From positions 1 to 64,000 of the forward strand of contig JAOAPV010000118.1 in assembly GCA_025463055.1 (NCBI GenBank): a stretch of DNA of 64,000 bases, read 5' to 3'. The notes under the pieces are model-generated. The model ran no database searches and was not told the origin of the DNA. It saw nothing but the letters and a program-made list of their open reading frames with translations. Position 1 is the stretch's first letter; the number at the start of each line of letters is the position of its first letter. Source of the stretch: Candidatus Acidiferrum typicum. GTDB taxonomy: Bacteria; Acidobacteriota; Terriglobia; Acidiferrales; UBA7541. Shown piece by piece: positions 1-7,269 of this stretch. The position numbers and the translations under genes are program-made.

Positions 1-304
1 GTTTCTCTAGTGACTGGCCCTTGATGTACTCCATAACAAGGTAGGGAGTCTGGGTCGGCTCATCAATCCCCATGTCGTGAAGGGCAATTACCGAAGGGTG
101 CGAGATTTGCCCCACCACGCGAGCCTCTTGCACGAAGCGGTCGCGGGCCTCGCCGCGGGCGAGTTCAGCAGGAAAAAGCTTAATGGCGACCAGGCGCGCG
201 ATCAGCGGATCGAAGGCACGGGCCACGCGGCTGTTGGCGCCGACCCCGATCACTTCCAGGATTTCGTAACGGCCGACCTTGCGAATGTCAGAGCGAGCTT
301 GCAC
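1..304 (-). CDS. Serine/threonine protein kinase, N-terminal part (cut by window edge)
   Basis: This is the N-terminal lobe of a eukaryotic-type (Hanks/PknB) protein kinase, which moves phosphate from ATP to Ser/Thr of target proteins. The visible 101 residues contain the glycine-rich loop (GVGANSRV, about 20-27), the ATP-anchoring VAIK with Lys42, the helix-C glutamate (Glu60 in FVQEAR), the HPSVIALHDMG strand region and the hinge LVMEYIKG. The catalytic HRD and DFG motifs lie outside the window. The GTG start at 304 is chosen because GGAAG lies a few bases upstream and the kinase fold starts almost at once (GRYEIL). The next gene on the same strand, 124 bp upstream, is a Cys-based phosphatase, but that protein looks exported, so a kinase/phosphatase pair acting on one substrate is not implied. 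Family assignment is firm; the substrate is unknown. Confidence 0.9.
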   Translation of the reverse strand, partial: MQARSDIRKVGRYEILEVIGVGANSRVARAFDPLIARLVAIKLFPAELARGEARDRFVQEARVVGQISHPSVIALHDMGIDEPTQTPYLVMEYIKGQSLEK

Positions 305-428
305 GGGGACTTCCTTCCAAAAAAATCTTACCCACTAGGATAGAGGATAGAAGGAACGGTGGCGAAATGGATGAAGCAGAAGTTTCCAAGAGAGAAGTAC
401 GCTGGTACTAGCCAAATGGGCGAAAGCG

Positions 429-1091
429 TCAGCGCGGCGCGGCTGAGACAGGATGCAGAGGAGCGAATGTATTGTCAGTGCCAAACGTGATGGGGAATCC
501 GCGGACGTAAGACTTCATCCCAGGATACAAGTAATAGCGGAAACCGAAAGAATTCATTTCCGCGACGGCTTGGTCCACCGTCCAGTTTTGTTGCGTCATG
601 CGGTAGGCCGCCACCATGACGCCGGTTCGATCGCGACCGTAATAACAATGAACGAAAACCTTTTGCGTGGAGTCGTGTTGAAATAATTTCAAGAATTCCG
701 CAACCTGCGCGTTGCTTGGGGGAGACCAACCGTTCACCGGGATATCAATGAAATGCATGCCGAGCGATTCGGCTTGCTCGCGCTCGCGACTTACCGGGCC
801 GCGATTGCCACGCAAATCAACAATCGTAGTCACGCCGAGTTTTTTCAGCTCAGCGAGACCTTTCGCAGAAGGTTGCGCGCCCCGAAAGAGAACGTCGCTG
901 ACTTTTCCTGCGTTGGGCACACCGGCGATTTTTAATTTTTCTGCGGGCGCGCCGAAAGAAGGATTGGCAACTCCCGGCTGCGTGGGAGCGGCAACGGTGA
1001 CTTGCGCAGACGCAACGCAAGGACCCGCGACGAAGCAGCACACCGCGAGAAAAGTTTTGCACAACCCGAGGAAAAGTGATCTGTTCACCAT
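429..1091 (-). CDS. Secreted dual-specificity/tyrosine-type protein phosphatase
   Basis: A 220-residue protein of the Cys-based phosphatase superfamily (DSP/PTP-like). It has a typical signal peptide (basic start, hydrophobic core, cut likely after ASA near residue 29), so it should act in the periplasm or outside. The catalytic P-loop HCYYGRDRTG is complete, with Cys149 as nucleophile and Arg155 binding phosphate. Upstream, FRGAQPSAKGL and VDLRGN are typical of DSP-like bacterial enzymes, and the general acid is probably an Asp in the DIPVNGW stretch. ATG at 1091 is the start that gives the signal peptide. Substrates could be phosphoproteins, inositol phosphates or other phosphoesters, since family members vary widely. 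The gene lies upstream of the kinase gene on the same strand. Confidence 0.82.
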   Translation of the reverse strand: MVNRSLFLGLCKTFLAVCCFVAGPCVASAQVTVAAPTQPGVANPSFGAPAEKLKIAGVPNAGKVSDVLFRGAQPSAKGLAELKKLGVTTIVDLRGNRGPVSREREQAESLGMHFIDIPVNGWSPPSNAQVAEFLKLFQHDSTQKVFVHCYYGRDRTGVMVAAYRMTQQNWTVDQAVAEMNSFGFRYYLYPGMKSYVRGFPITFGTDNTFAPLHPVSAAPR

Positions 1092-1221
1092 CGCTTGGAT
1101 GCTCTAGTGTACTCCGCTGGATGGGTGAAATCGGCTCGAAAGCTGAAAGTGTGGGCATGGAACATGACCACTACATGTAGACATAGGTACCAAAACGTCA
1201 ACGATATTTAGCGTTTTCCTC

Positions 1222-1250
1222 TTGACAGGAATTTGACAGAAGTTGATACT
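1222..1250 (+). promoter_or_regulatory. Sigma-70-type promoter for the nrdJ leader
   Basis: TTGACA (1222-1227) and GATACT (1245-1250) are separated by 17 bases, giving predicted transcription from about 1257, some 375 bases before nrdJ. A second TTGACA sits at 1233-1238. The -10 has four of six consensus bases and the same xATACT form as the promoters of ruvA and the radical SAM gene in this window. Confidence 0.5.
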
Positions 1251-1256
1251 GCGCTT

Positions 1257-1443
1257 CGCTGACTTAAGGGGAAACGTGGTAGCGCCCGGGCTGGTTTTCC
1301 TGATTCTGGGGGAATGACCGGCTTGAAACCACGTTGCCACCGAGTACCAAACAAAAAAAGAACGCGACGCTTGCGGTGCGAAGATGCGCCGTCAGCAGCT
1401 GCCGTGAAGCCTTCCAACATGAGAAGGCTAAGCTCGGCTTTTT
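1257..1443 (+). ncRNA. Possible structured leader or small RNA upstream of nrdJ
   Basis: No protein is evident here. The stretch after the predicted promoter has nested complementary segments: GCTGAC (1258-1263) with GTCAGC (1391-1396), enclosing AACGTGGT (1273-1280) with ACCACGTT (1328-1335). A hairpin AGCCTTC/GAAGGCT (1408-1429) is followed after nine bases by five Ts (1439-1443), which could be a weak terminator. No cobalamin-riboswitch core, 6S, SRP or tmRNA signature was recognised. It could be a regulatory leader, a stand-alone RNA of about 185 nt, or chance pairing in GC-rich DNA. Confidence 0.25.
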
Positions 1444-1485
1444 GCGCCCGCGATTTGCGATTGGGAAGGACGCTGACTCGCGATT

Positions 1486-1527
1486 CGTAAGGAGGCTGCA
1501 CTTTCACCGGAGTGCAGCCTCCTTACG
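1486..1527. repeat. Perfect 17-bp inverted repeat (hairpin) before nrdJ
   Basis: Left arm 1486-1502 and right arm 1511-1527 are exact reverse complements around an 8-base loop. The arms are rich in GGAGG/CCTCC, so an RNA hairpin here would be very stable. No T-run follows, so it is not a standard terminator. It ends about 105 bases before the nrdJ start codon, inside the probable leader. No second copy was noticed in the window. Confidence 0.75.
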
Positions 1528-1632
1528 GCTCTAAGCGGTAAGCCGAGCCGGCCTGACCCCAGCAAGGGCCCCAGCAGTAGTAAAATAGAAGGGTCGCCTC
1601 TGTATCGGGGCACCCGAAGAGCGGAGGGACGG

Positions 1633-4455
1633 ATGGCTACAGTGAAGTCCGCACTACACAGCAAATCAATGGAGACGGCAACGCGCACAGACCAGGCCAA
1701 TGCAGGAAAGGGACTGGTGTTCGAACGCCGTTTCACCGATGGAAAGACCTCCGCGTTCGACATGGTGGAGTGGGAGAAGCGCACTGCGCTGATCGGAAAC
1801 GAAAAGGGAGCGACTATCTTCCGTCAGGAAGGCGTCGAGGTCCCGAAGAATTGGTCGCAAACCGCGACGAACATTGTCACCAGCAAGTATTTCCACGGCA
1901 AGCCGGGCACCAGCGAGCGGGAGAATTCGGTGCGGCAGCTCATCAGCCGCGTGGCCAATACCATTGTGCGCTGGGGCGAAGAGGGCGGCTACTTTGCAGA
2001 CGCGGAATCTCGCGACGCTTTCCGCGACGAACTGACGCACTTGCTCGTCGAGCAGAAGATGGCCTTCAATTCCCCGGTGTGGTTCAACGTCGGCGTGCAG
2101 CCCAAGCCGCAATGCTCGGCCTGCTTCATCAATTCCGTGCAAGACAATATGGAATCGATCATGGGGCTGACGCGCACGGAAGGCATGTTGTTCAAGTGGG
2201 GCTCCGGCACGGGCACGAATTTTTCGACTTTGCGCGGCAGCAAGGAAACCCTCTCGGGCGGCGGCATTGCGTCCGGTCCGGTGAGCTTCATGAAGGGCTT
2301 CGACGCATTCGCCGGCGTCATCAAGAGCGGCGGGAAAACGCGGCGCGCGGCCAAGATGGTGATCCTGAACATCGATCATCCGGACATCGTCGAATTTATC
2401 GAATGCAAGATGAAGGAAGAGCGCAAGGCGCACGTGCTGATCGGGCAGGGCTACGACTCCGGCATCGACGGCGATGCGTATAGCTCGATTTTCTTCCAGA
2501 ACGCGAATCACTCCGTGCGCGTGACCGACGACTTTATGCGCGCCGCGGAAGAAGACCGCGATTGGTGGACTCGGAACATCACGGACGGCCAGCCGAACGA
2601 GAAACTACGCGCACGGGACTTGCTCGCGAAGGTTGCGGATTCCACTTGGCACTGCGGCGACCCGGGCATGCAGTACGACACCACGGTAAATCGCTGGCAC
2701 ACTTGCAAGAACACGGCGCGCATTAACGCTTCGAATCCCTGCAGCGAGTACATGTTCCTGGACGACACTGCCTGCAACCTGGCTTCGCTAAATTTGATGA
2801 AGTATCGGACTTCGAACGGTCAATTTGATGTCGAAGGGTTCAGGCACGCCGTAGACGTCACCATTACGGCGCAGGAAATCCTGGTCGATAACGCAAGCTA
2901 TCCCACACCGAAAATTGCCGACAATTCGCACGCGTACCGGCCGCTTGGCCTTGGTTATGCGAATTTGGGCGCGCTGCTGATGTCGATGGCCTTGCCCTAC
3001 GATTCTGATGAGGGCCGCGACGTTGCGGGCGCGATTACCGCGATGATGTGCGGCGAAGCGTATGCGCAGTCGTCGCGTATTGCGGAGCGCATGGGCCCAT
3101 TCCCCGGCTATGAGGTGAACCGCGAGCCGATGCTGGACGTGATCCGCATGCATCGCGATGCCATGCGCGGGATTCAGCCGGACCATGTGCTGCCGGAACT
3201 ATTTCTCGCCGCGCAGGAGTCTTGGGACACCGCGCTGCAGCACGGCGAAAAATTCGGCTACAAGAATTCACAGGTCACGGTGCTCGCGCCCACTGGAACC
3301 ATCGGCTTCATGATGGACTGCGACACCACCGGAATCGAGCCGGATCTGGCTCTGGTGAAGCACAAGAAACTCGTCGGCGGCGGGTTGATCAAAATCGTGA
3401 ACAACACCGTGCCGGAAGCGCTGATGAAGCTGGGCTACACACCGGAACAGTCTAGCGAAATCGTTTCGCACATCGACAAGCAAGGAACCGTGGAAGGCGC
3501 CCCGCACTTGAAGCCCGAGCATCTTCCGGTGTTCGACTGCTCCCTGGCACCAGCCGGCGGCGGCAGGTCCATCAGTTGGACCGGTCACGTCAAAATGATG
3601 GCGGCTGCGCAGCCTTTCCTATCCGGCGCAATCTCAAAGACCATCAACATGCCTGAGGAATCGACGATTGACGATATTTCGCAGGCTTACCTTCTTTCCT
3701 GGAAGATGGGACTAAAGGCCGTCGCGATTTACCGCGACAATTCGAAACGCTCGCAGCCTCTTTCTGCCGCGGGCAAGAAAGACGAGAAGACAGCGGAACC
3801 TACCGCAGCGGCCGCGGCCTCGATGCTCGAGCCATTGCAGCGAGAACTGTTTGGACGGCAGCAGCGCGAGAAAATGCCGGTCGAGCGTGCTTCCGTGACC
3901 CACAAATTCAGTGTCGGTGGACACGAAGGCTACATCACGGCCGGTATGTACGAGGACGGGCGCCCCGGCGAAATCTTCATCAAGATGTCCAAGGAAGGCT
4001 CTACGCTCTCGGGCATCATGGACGGCCTGGCGCTGACCATTTCGCTTGGATTGCAGTACGGCGTGCCGCTGAAAGTGTTCGTCGACAAGTTGCTGAACAC
4101 GCGCTTCGAACCTTCCGGCATCACCGCGAATCCGAATATTCGTTTTGTGTCGTCAGTGCTCGACTACATTGCGCGCTGGCTCGGCGGACGCTTCATCTCT
4201 TCTGATTATTTGAAGCTGAATGGCGAGCAGGCGGCTGTGGCGCACGCGCATGCACCTGCGCCACCGGCGGCAGCTCCGGTGTCGGCGATGACCGAGGCGA
4301 TGCGCTTGGCGCCGCCGCTCACCACTCCGCAATCCTCCAAACCTCGCGATCAGCATGAGGGCGCACCTACGTGCTCCGAATGCGGCATGCTGATGGTGCC
4401 GAACGGCGCTTGCTACAAATGCGAGAACTGCGGCAGCACCTCCGGTTGCAGTTAA
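1633..4455 (+). CDS. nrdJ: Adenosylcobalamin-dependent (class II) ribonucleoside-diphosphate reductase
   Basis: This 940-residue enzyme reduces ribonucleotides to deoxyribonucleotides using a thiyl radical generated from adenosylcobalamin, so it needs B12 but no oxygen-dependent NrdB subunit. The ten-stranded barrel core is recognisable from PQCSACFINSV (Cys161/Cys164), the NPCSE motif with Cys370 as likely radical cysteine, and TACNLASLNL with Cys381 as the second member of the redox pair. APTGTIGFMMDCDTTGIEP is another family signature. The last 25 residues form a zinc ribbon (CSECGML...CYKCENCG), and the extreme C-terminal cysteines probably re-reduce the active site. An Ala/Pro-rich linker (about 865-910) joins core and tail. 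GGAGGG five bases upstream fixes the ATG. There is no ATP-cone at the N-terminus. It is probably the main RNR of the cell. Confidence 0.95.
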   Translation: MATVKSALHSKSMETATRTDQANAGKGLVFERRFTDGKTSAFDMVEWEKRTALIGNEKGATIFRQEGVEVPKNWSQTATNIVTSKYFHGKPGTSERENSVRQLISRVANTIVRWGEEGGYFADAESRDAFRDELTHLLVEQKMAFNSPVWFNVGVQPKPQCSACFINSVQDNMESIMGLTRTEGMLFKWGSGTGTNFSTLRGSKETLSGGGIASGPVSFMKGFDAFAGVIKSGGKTRRAAKMVILNIDHPDIVEFIECKMKEERKAHVLIGQGYDSGIDGDAYSSIFFQNANHSVRVTDDFMRAAEEDRDWWTRNITDGQPNEKLRARDLLAKVADSTWHCGDPGMQYDTTVNRWHTCKNTARINASNPCSEYMFLDDTACNLASLNLMKYRTSNGQFDVEGFRHAVDVTITAQEILVDNASYPTPKIADNSHAYRPLGLGYANLGALLMSMALPYDSDEGRDVAGAITAMMCGEAYAQSSRIAERMGPFPGYEVNREPMLDVIRMHRDAMRGIQPDHVLPELFLAAQESWDTALQHGEKFGYKNSQVTVLAPTGTIGFMMDCDTTGIEPDLALVKHKKLVGGGLIKIVNNTVPEALMKLGYTPEQSSEIVSHIDKQGTVEGAPHLKPEHLPVFDCSLAPAGGGRSISWTGHVKMMAAAQPFLSGAISKTINMPEESTIDDISQAYLLSWKMGLKAVAIYRDNSKRSQPLSAAGKKDEKTAEPTAAAAASMLEPLQRELFGRQQREKMPVERASVTHKFSVGGHEGYITAGMYEDGRPGEIFIKMSKEGSTLSGIMDGLALTISLGLQYGVPLKVFVDKLLNTRFEPSGITANPNIRFVSSVLDYIARWLGGRFISSDYLKLNGEQAAVAHAHAPAPPAAAPVSAMTEAMRLAPPLTTPQSSKPRDQHEGAPTCSECGMLMVPNGACYKCENCGSTSGCS

Positions 4456-4559
4456 AGGTGCCGGGACGGAATCGGTTTTTACTTCTCGCGATTACTTTGG
4501 GATTGCTAGCGTAGACGAAGAACAGCGGACATGAGCCCGAGGGAGGGGTTCTCGATACG

Positions 4560-4904
4560 ATGAGTGCTATGCGAACCGGTTCGGCACTTGCCGCTGCAAA
4601 CGTTGCTCCGCCAAAACCAAAAACGCATGGCTTTTTGCGAATCGCCCGCCACGGTACCGGGCCCGGCGCCATGTACGTAGTCACATATCACCGGCTCGAT
4701 CAAATCGAAGGCTCGCATCCGCGTCCTGTGGCGGCGGAAAGTGCGCAGGCGCTGATCGAATTGATGGAGCGCATTGGCGTGGACTTCCGGCTTCGCGAAG
4801 TGCGCGGCGCCCTCGAAGATGTCCTCCGATTCGGCTCCGCGAATATCCCGGACCTCTGGCTCAGCGATGAAGAAATGATCGAGAAGGGGCTCGTCGAGAG
4901 CTAA
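4560..4904 (+). CDS. Hypothetical protein downstream of nrdJ
   Basis: A soluble 114-residue protein I do not recognise. Residues 1-40 are basic and Ala/Pro-rich, followed by a compact-looking segment (FLRIARHGTGPGAMYVVTYHRLDQIEG) and an acidic helical C-terminal half ending in a WLSDEEMIEKGL motif. There is no signal peptide, membrane segment or Cys cluster. It follows nrdJ by 104 bp on the same strand and precedes a good terminator, so it may be the last gene of the nrdJ transcript. A GGAGGGG stretch lies about 10 bases before the ATG; a second in-frame ATG follows three codons later. A role linked to the reductase is possible only by position. Confidence 0.55.
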   Translation: MSAMRTGSALAAANVAPPKPKTHGFLRIARHGTGPGAMYVVTYHRLDQIEGSHPRPVAAESAQALIELMERIGVDFRLREVRGALEDVLRFGSANIPDLWLSDEEMIEKGLVES

Positions 4905-4924
4905 GACACACCGAATATAATTTC

Positions 4925-4956
4925 AAACGCCGGGGGATTCCTCCGGCGTTTTTGTT
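4925..4956 (+). terminator. Rho-independent terminator after the nrdJ unit
   Basis: AAACGCCGG (4925-4933) pairs with CCGGCGTTT (4943-4951) around a 9-base loop and runs into a T-rich tract (TTTTTGTTTTT). It closes the nrdJ/hypothetical transcript. Confidence 0.85.
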
Positions 4957-4972
4957 TTTGCAGCGGGTGCGA

Positions 4973-5194
4973 TTAGCGGGGACGGGGGCGTAGCGGTGGG
5001 CGCGCCGTTAGCGGGCGGGGGCGCATGCGGAAGCGCGGGCCTAGCGGCGGGGGGACGTTGCGCAGGGAATCGCCGCAGCAGGGGCAGCGGCCTTCATCAC
5101 AGAACGCCCGGGTAGCATCGGCGCGCAGCCAATGGCCTCGGGCTTCGCACTGCGGATTGATGCATTGCACGGTGAAGCCGGGCAGAAATTGCAT
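4973..5194 (-). CDS. Small zinc-ribbon protein
   Basis: A 73-residue protein whose N-terminal half has Cys pairs typical of a structural zinc site: C-INPQ-C (about 11-16), then AFCDEGRCPCCGDSL (about 31-45). The C-terminal third is a very basic Arg/Pro tail (PRFRMRPRPL...RPRPR), which suggests nucleic-acid or membrane-surface contact. The ATG at 5194 is preferred over an in-frame GTG at 5209 because GAGGGA lies 6-9 bases before the ATG and overlaps that GTG. It converges on the nrdJ terminator and diverges from the SPFH gene across the palindrome at 5321. Function unknown; a small regulator or ribosome-associated protein are possibilities. Confidence 0.55.
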   Translation of the reverse strand: MQFLPGFTVQCINPQCEARGHWLRADATRAFCDEGRCPCCGDSLRNVPPPLGPRFRMRPRPLTARPPLRPRPR

Positions 5195-5320
5195 TTCGTT
5201 TTCCCTCACGGCCGTGACGCCTCTTGCGGCGGCGGCCCGTAGCGAGACCCGAATTCCCCTGTTACGGACGGATGTTGGCGCGGATTCTGGCGCACGCTGA
5301 CTCCGCTGTCAAGAGGAAAT

Positions 5321-5338
5321 ACCACAATATATTGTGGT
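5321..5338. promoter_or_regulatory. 18-bp perfect palindrome resembling an NrdR box
   Basis: ACCACAATATATTGTGGT is its own reverse complement over all 18 bases. Its core CACAATATATTGTG matches the known NrdR-box pattern (acaCwAtATaTwGtgt as I recall it), the site of the repressor of ribonucleotide reductase genes. Only one copy is visible here, although NrdR usually binds paired boxes. It lies between the divergent zinc-ribbon and SPFH genes, not before nrdJ. Confidence 0.5.
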
Positions 5339-5469
5339 TGGGTTGCAGGCGGCAGTTGGCACATTCGCTGCCAACCAATCTCGAAAGAACGAAACGCCAG
5401 TGCTCGTAGTAGATGATAGAGGCGGTGCGCGCGGCATCAGCTGGCAGAGGCCGCGTGAGGAGGCAGTCA

Positions 5470-6333
5470 ATGGCGAATGTCACGGGCGGCAGGTCGATCG
5501 ACTTAGGCGGCTCTATGCCGTCAATGCCGAATTTTCGGCTCGCAGGGTCGCGCCTGCTTAAAATTGGGCTCGCGATTTTGATCCTGCTGCTGTTGCTTTG
5601 GAGCACGACCTCGATTCCGACAGGTAACGTCGGCGTGCTCACACTCTTTGGACGCGTGACCGGCGAGACGCTGCCGGAAGGCATCCACCTGATCAATCCT
5701 CTGAAATCGGTGCAAAAACTTTCGGTGCAAACGCAGTCGCTCAAAGAAAGCGCCAACGTCCCTTCCAACGAAGGCCTGATCTTGGCTTTGGACACGTCTT
5801 TACTGTTCCGTTTGGACAAGAGCAAGGCTGCGTACGTCTATCAAACTATGGGAGAGCCGTACGTCGAGAGGGTGGTGGAACCGACACTACGTGCGGCAAT
5901 TCGCGCTGCAACTTCGGCGCACACGGCGAATGCGCTGTACACCAACGCCCGCGAACTGGTGCAAGCGCAAATCCAGGATGAGCTGACCAAGGAACTCGCT
6001 CCACGCGGTGTAATCGTTGAAAACGTGCTGCTGCGTGACGTGCAACTGCCCGCGATGTTGAAAGGCTCGATTGAGGCCAAGCAGCAGGCGGAGCAGGACG
6101 CGCTGCGCATGAGCTTCATCCTGCAGAAAGAAAAACAGGAAGCAGAGCGCAAGCGCATCGAGGCTCAAGGTATTGCGGATTTCCAGAAGATCGTCGCGCA
6201 AGGCATCAGCCCGCAGCTTCTCGAATGGAAAGGTATCGAAGCCACGGAAAAACTGGCGACGAGCTCGAACGCGAAAGTGGTGATAATTGGCAATCCCAAA
6301 AACGGATTGCCGCTCGTGCTGGAGCCGAGGTAG
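5470..6333 (+). CDS. SPFH/band-7 (prohibitin-like) membrane protein
   Basis: A 287-residue stomatin/prohibitin/HflC-type protein. Near residues 30-48 there is one strong membrane segment (IGLAILILLLLLWSTTSI), followed by the SPFH domain (VGVLTLFGRVTGETLPEGIHLINPL...) and a charged coiled-coil region rich in Glu/Lys/Gln (IEAKQQAEQDALRMSFILQKEKQEAERKR, in part). Such proteins form large rings in the membrane that organise lipid domains or hold proteases such as FtsH. The ATG at 5470 has GAGGAGG six bases upstream; an in-frame ATG at 5413 lacks a site. It is probably monocistronic, since the next gene converges with only 6 bp between stops. The exact role is not predictable. Confidence 0.85.
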   Translation: MANVTGGRSIDLGGSMPSMPNFRLAGSRLLKIGLAILILLLLLWSTTSIPTGNVGVLTLFGRVTGETLPEGIHLINPLKSVQKLSVQTQSLKESANVPSNEGLILALDTSLLFRLDKSKAAYVYQTMGEPYVERVVEPTLRAAIRAATSAHTANALYTNARELVQAQIQDELTKELAPRGVIVENVLLRDVQLPAMLKGSIEAKQQAEQDALRMSFILQKEKQEAERKRIEAQGIADFQKIVAQGISPQLLEWKGIEATEKLATSSNAKVVIIGNPKNGLPLVLEPR

Positions 6334-6339
6334 CGCGGA

Positions 6340-7011
6340 TCACTCAGGCTGCGGAGGAGTACCGGGCGCGTTTTCTGTTTGCGGTGGCGGAGCTGCTTGT
6401 GTTCGGACGGGTTTGCGGCGGCTCTTCAATTCCTCGAGTGTGCTGAGACGTAATTTCAGCCGCTCGATTTCCTGCTGCCGGTCGCTAATCCCTTGTTTCT
6501 CGTCATTAAGTTTGGCTTTACCACCCGCGTCGTGCACATGATCAGGGTTGGACAGATAAGAGTCTTGATCGAGCGCAAGCTGGCGCTGGGCAAGATCCAA
6601 ACCCTTTTCCGCTTCCGTGATTTCCAGTTTCAGCTTGGCTAATTTCGCATCTTGATCGGCCGCATCCTTTGCGGCCTTCTCCGGAGCTTCATCAGCGGCC
6701 TCGACAGAAGCTACCGCTTTTGAACTCGGGGGCTCCGTTTCCATCATTGGTGAGGCGCCCACGTTCAAACCTTCCTGCCCGGGCTGAAAGTTTTTCCGGT
6801 CAAGATCGTCGTCCGTAATGACCTTGGTGGGCTTGGAAGAATCGGGCGGATTCTTTTTCTTATCGCGATTGCGACGCGCGGCGTTGGCCACAGATGAATC
6901 TTGTTCGGAGGACTGTTGTGACGCGTCCTGGGACTGGGCTCGCGCGGCTACTGGCAAACCGATGGCAACGCTGACAAGCGCAACGATCGCTGGCAAAGAA
7001 AAGAGACGCAT
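6340..7011 (-). CDS. Secreted coiled-coil protein, KVxTxDDL type
   Basis: A 223-residue exported protein of unknown function. Residues 1-25 are a signal peptide ending in AARAQ. A disordered Ser/Asp/Lys-rich stretch follows, then the motif KVITDDDLDRKNF (about 62-74), an Ala/Glu-rich linker and a long helical, probably coiled-coil region (about 110-200: KLAKLKLEITEAEKGL, DRQQEIERLKLRL), ending in a Pro-rich tail. The same order of signal peptide, K-V-x-T-[DE]-D-D-L and coiled coil is found in the gene at 16943-17524, so these are likely paralogs. GAGGGA lies nine bases before the ATG. It diverges from the M48 protease gene. Confidence 0.6.
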   Translation of the reverse strand: MRLFSLPAIVALVSVAIGLPVAARAQSQDASQQSSEQDSSVANAARRNRDKKKNPPDSSKPTKVITDDDLDRKNFQPGQEGLNVGASPMMETEPPSSKAVASVEAADEAPEKAAKDAADQDAKLAKLKLEITEAEKGLDLAQRQLALDQDSYLSNPDHVHDAGGKAKLNDEKQGISDRQQEIERLKLRLSTLEELKSRRKPVRTQAAPPPQTENAPGTPPQPE

Positions 7012-7269
7012 AGATGGGTTCCCTCAATCCACTGCGAACTGCAGCATAGTGCAGAATACGCCTCGGTTTTTCGCTGGGCAATGCTGTGTGTTGCGGCTGT
7101 GCGAAATGTGCAATGGAGGCCCAACAGCAACGTGAAAGGAGCATCACGCGTCTTATGTAAGCCGCGGGCGGCGTATGAGTGTCGGCGCAAGCGCGCAAAA
7201 GTTGCGGATCACGTCGCTGCCGCGCATACTGCCGAGCCGATAGTTGAAGTCGAGCGTCAAAGGAGATTG

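Noticed and set aside
1171-1180. CTACATGTAG palindrome as a BlaI/MecI operator
   Set aside because: Only 10 bp, lacks the two-base spacer of the usual TACA-NN-TGTA site and has no linked regulator gene.
1257-1527. Cobalamin riboswitch before nrdJ
   Set aside because: The enzyme needs B12, but the B12 box and the conserved core of the aptamer are not present; only generic stems are seen.
1666-2511. Long minus-strand open frame opposite nrdJ
   Set aside because: It mirrors nrdJ, has no family motifs and no start site; it is a GC-rich shadow frame.
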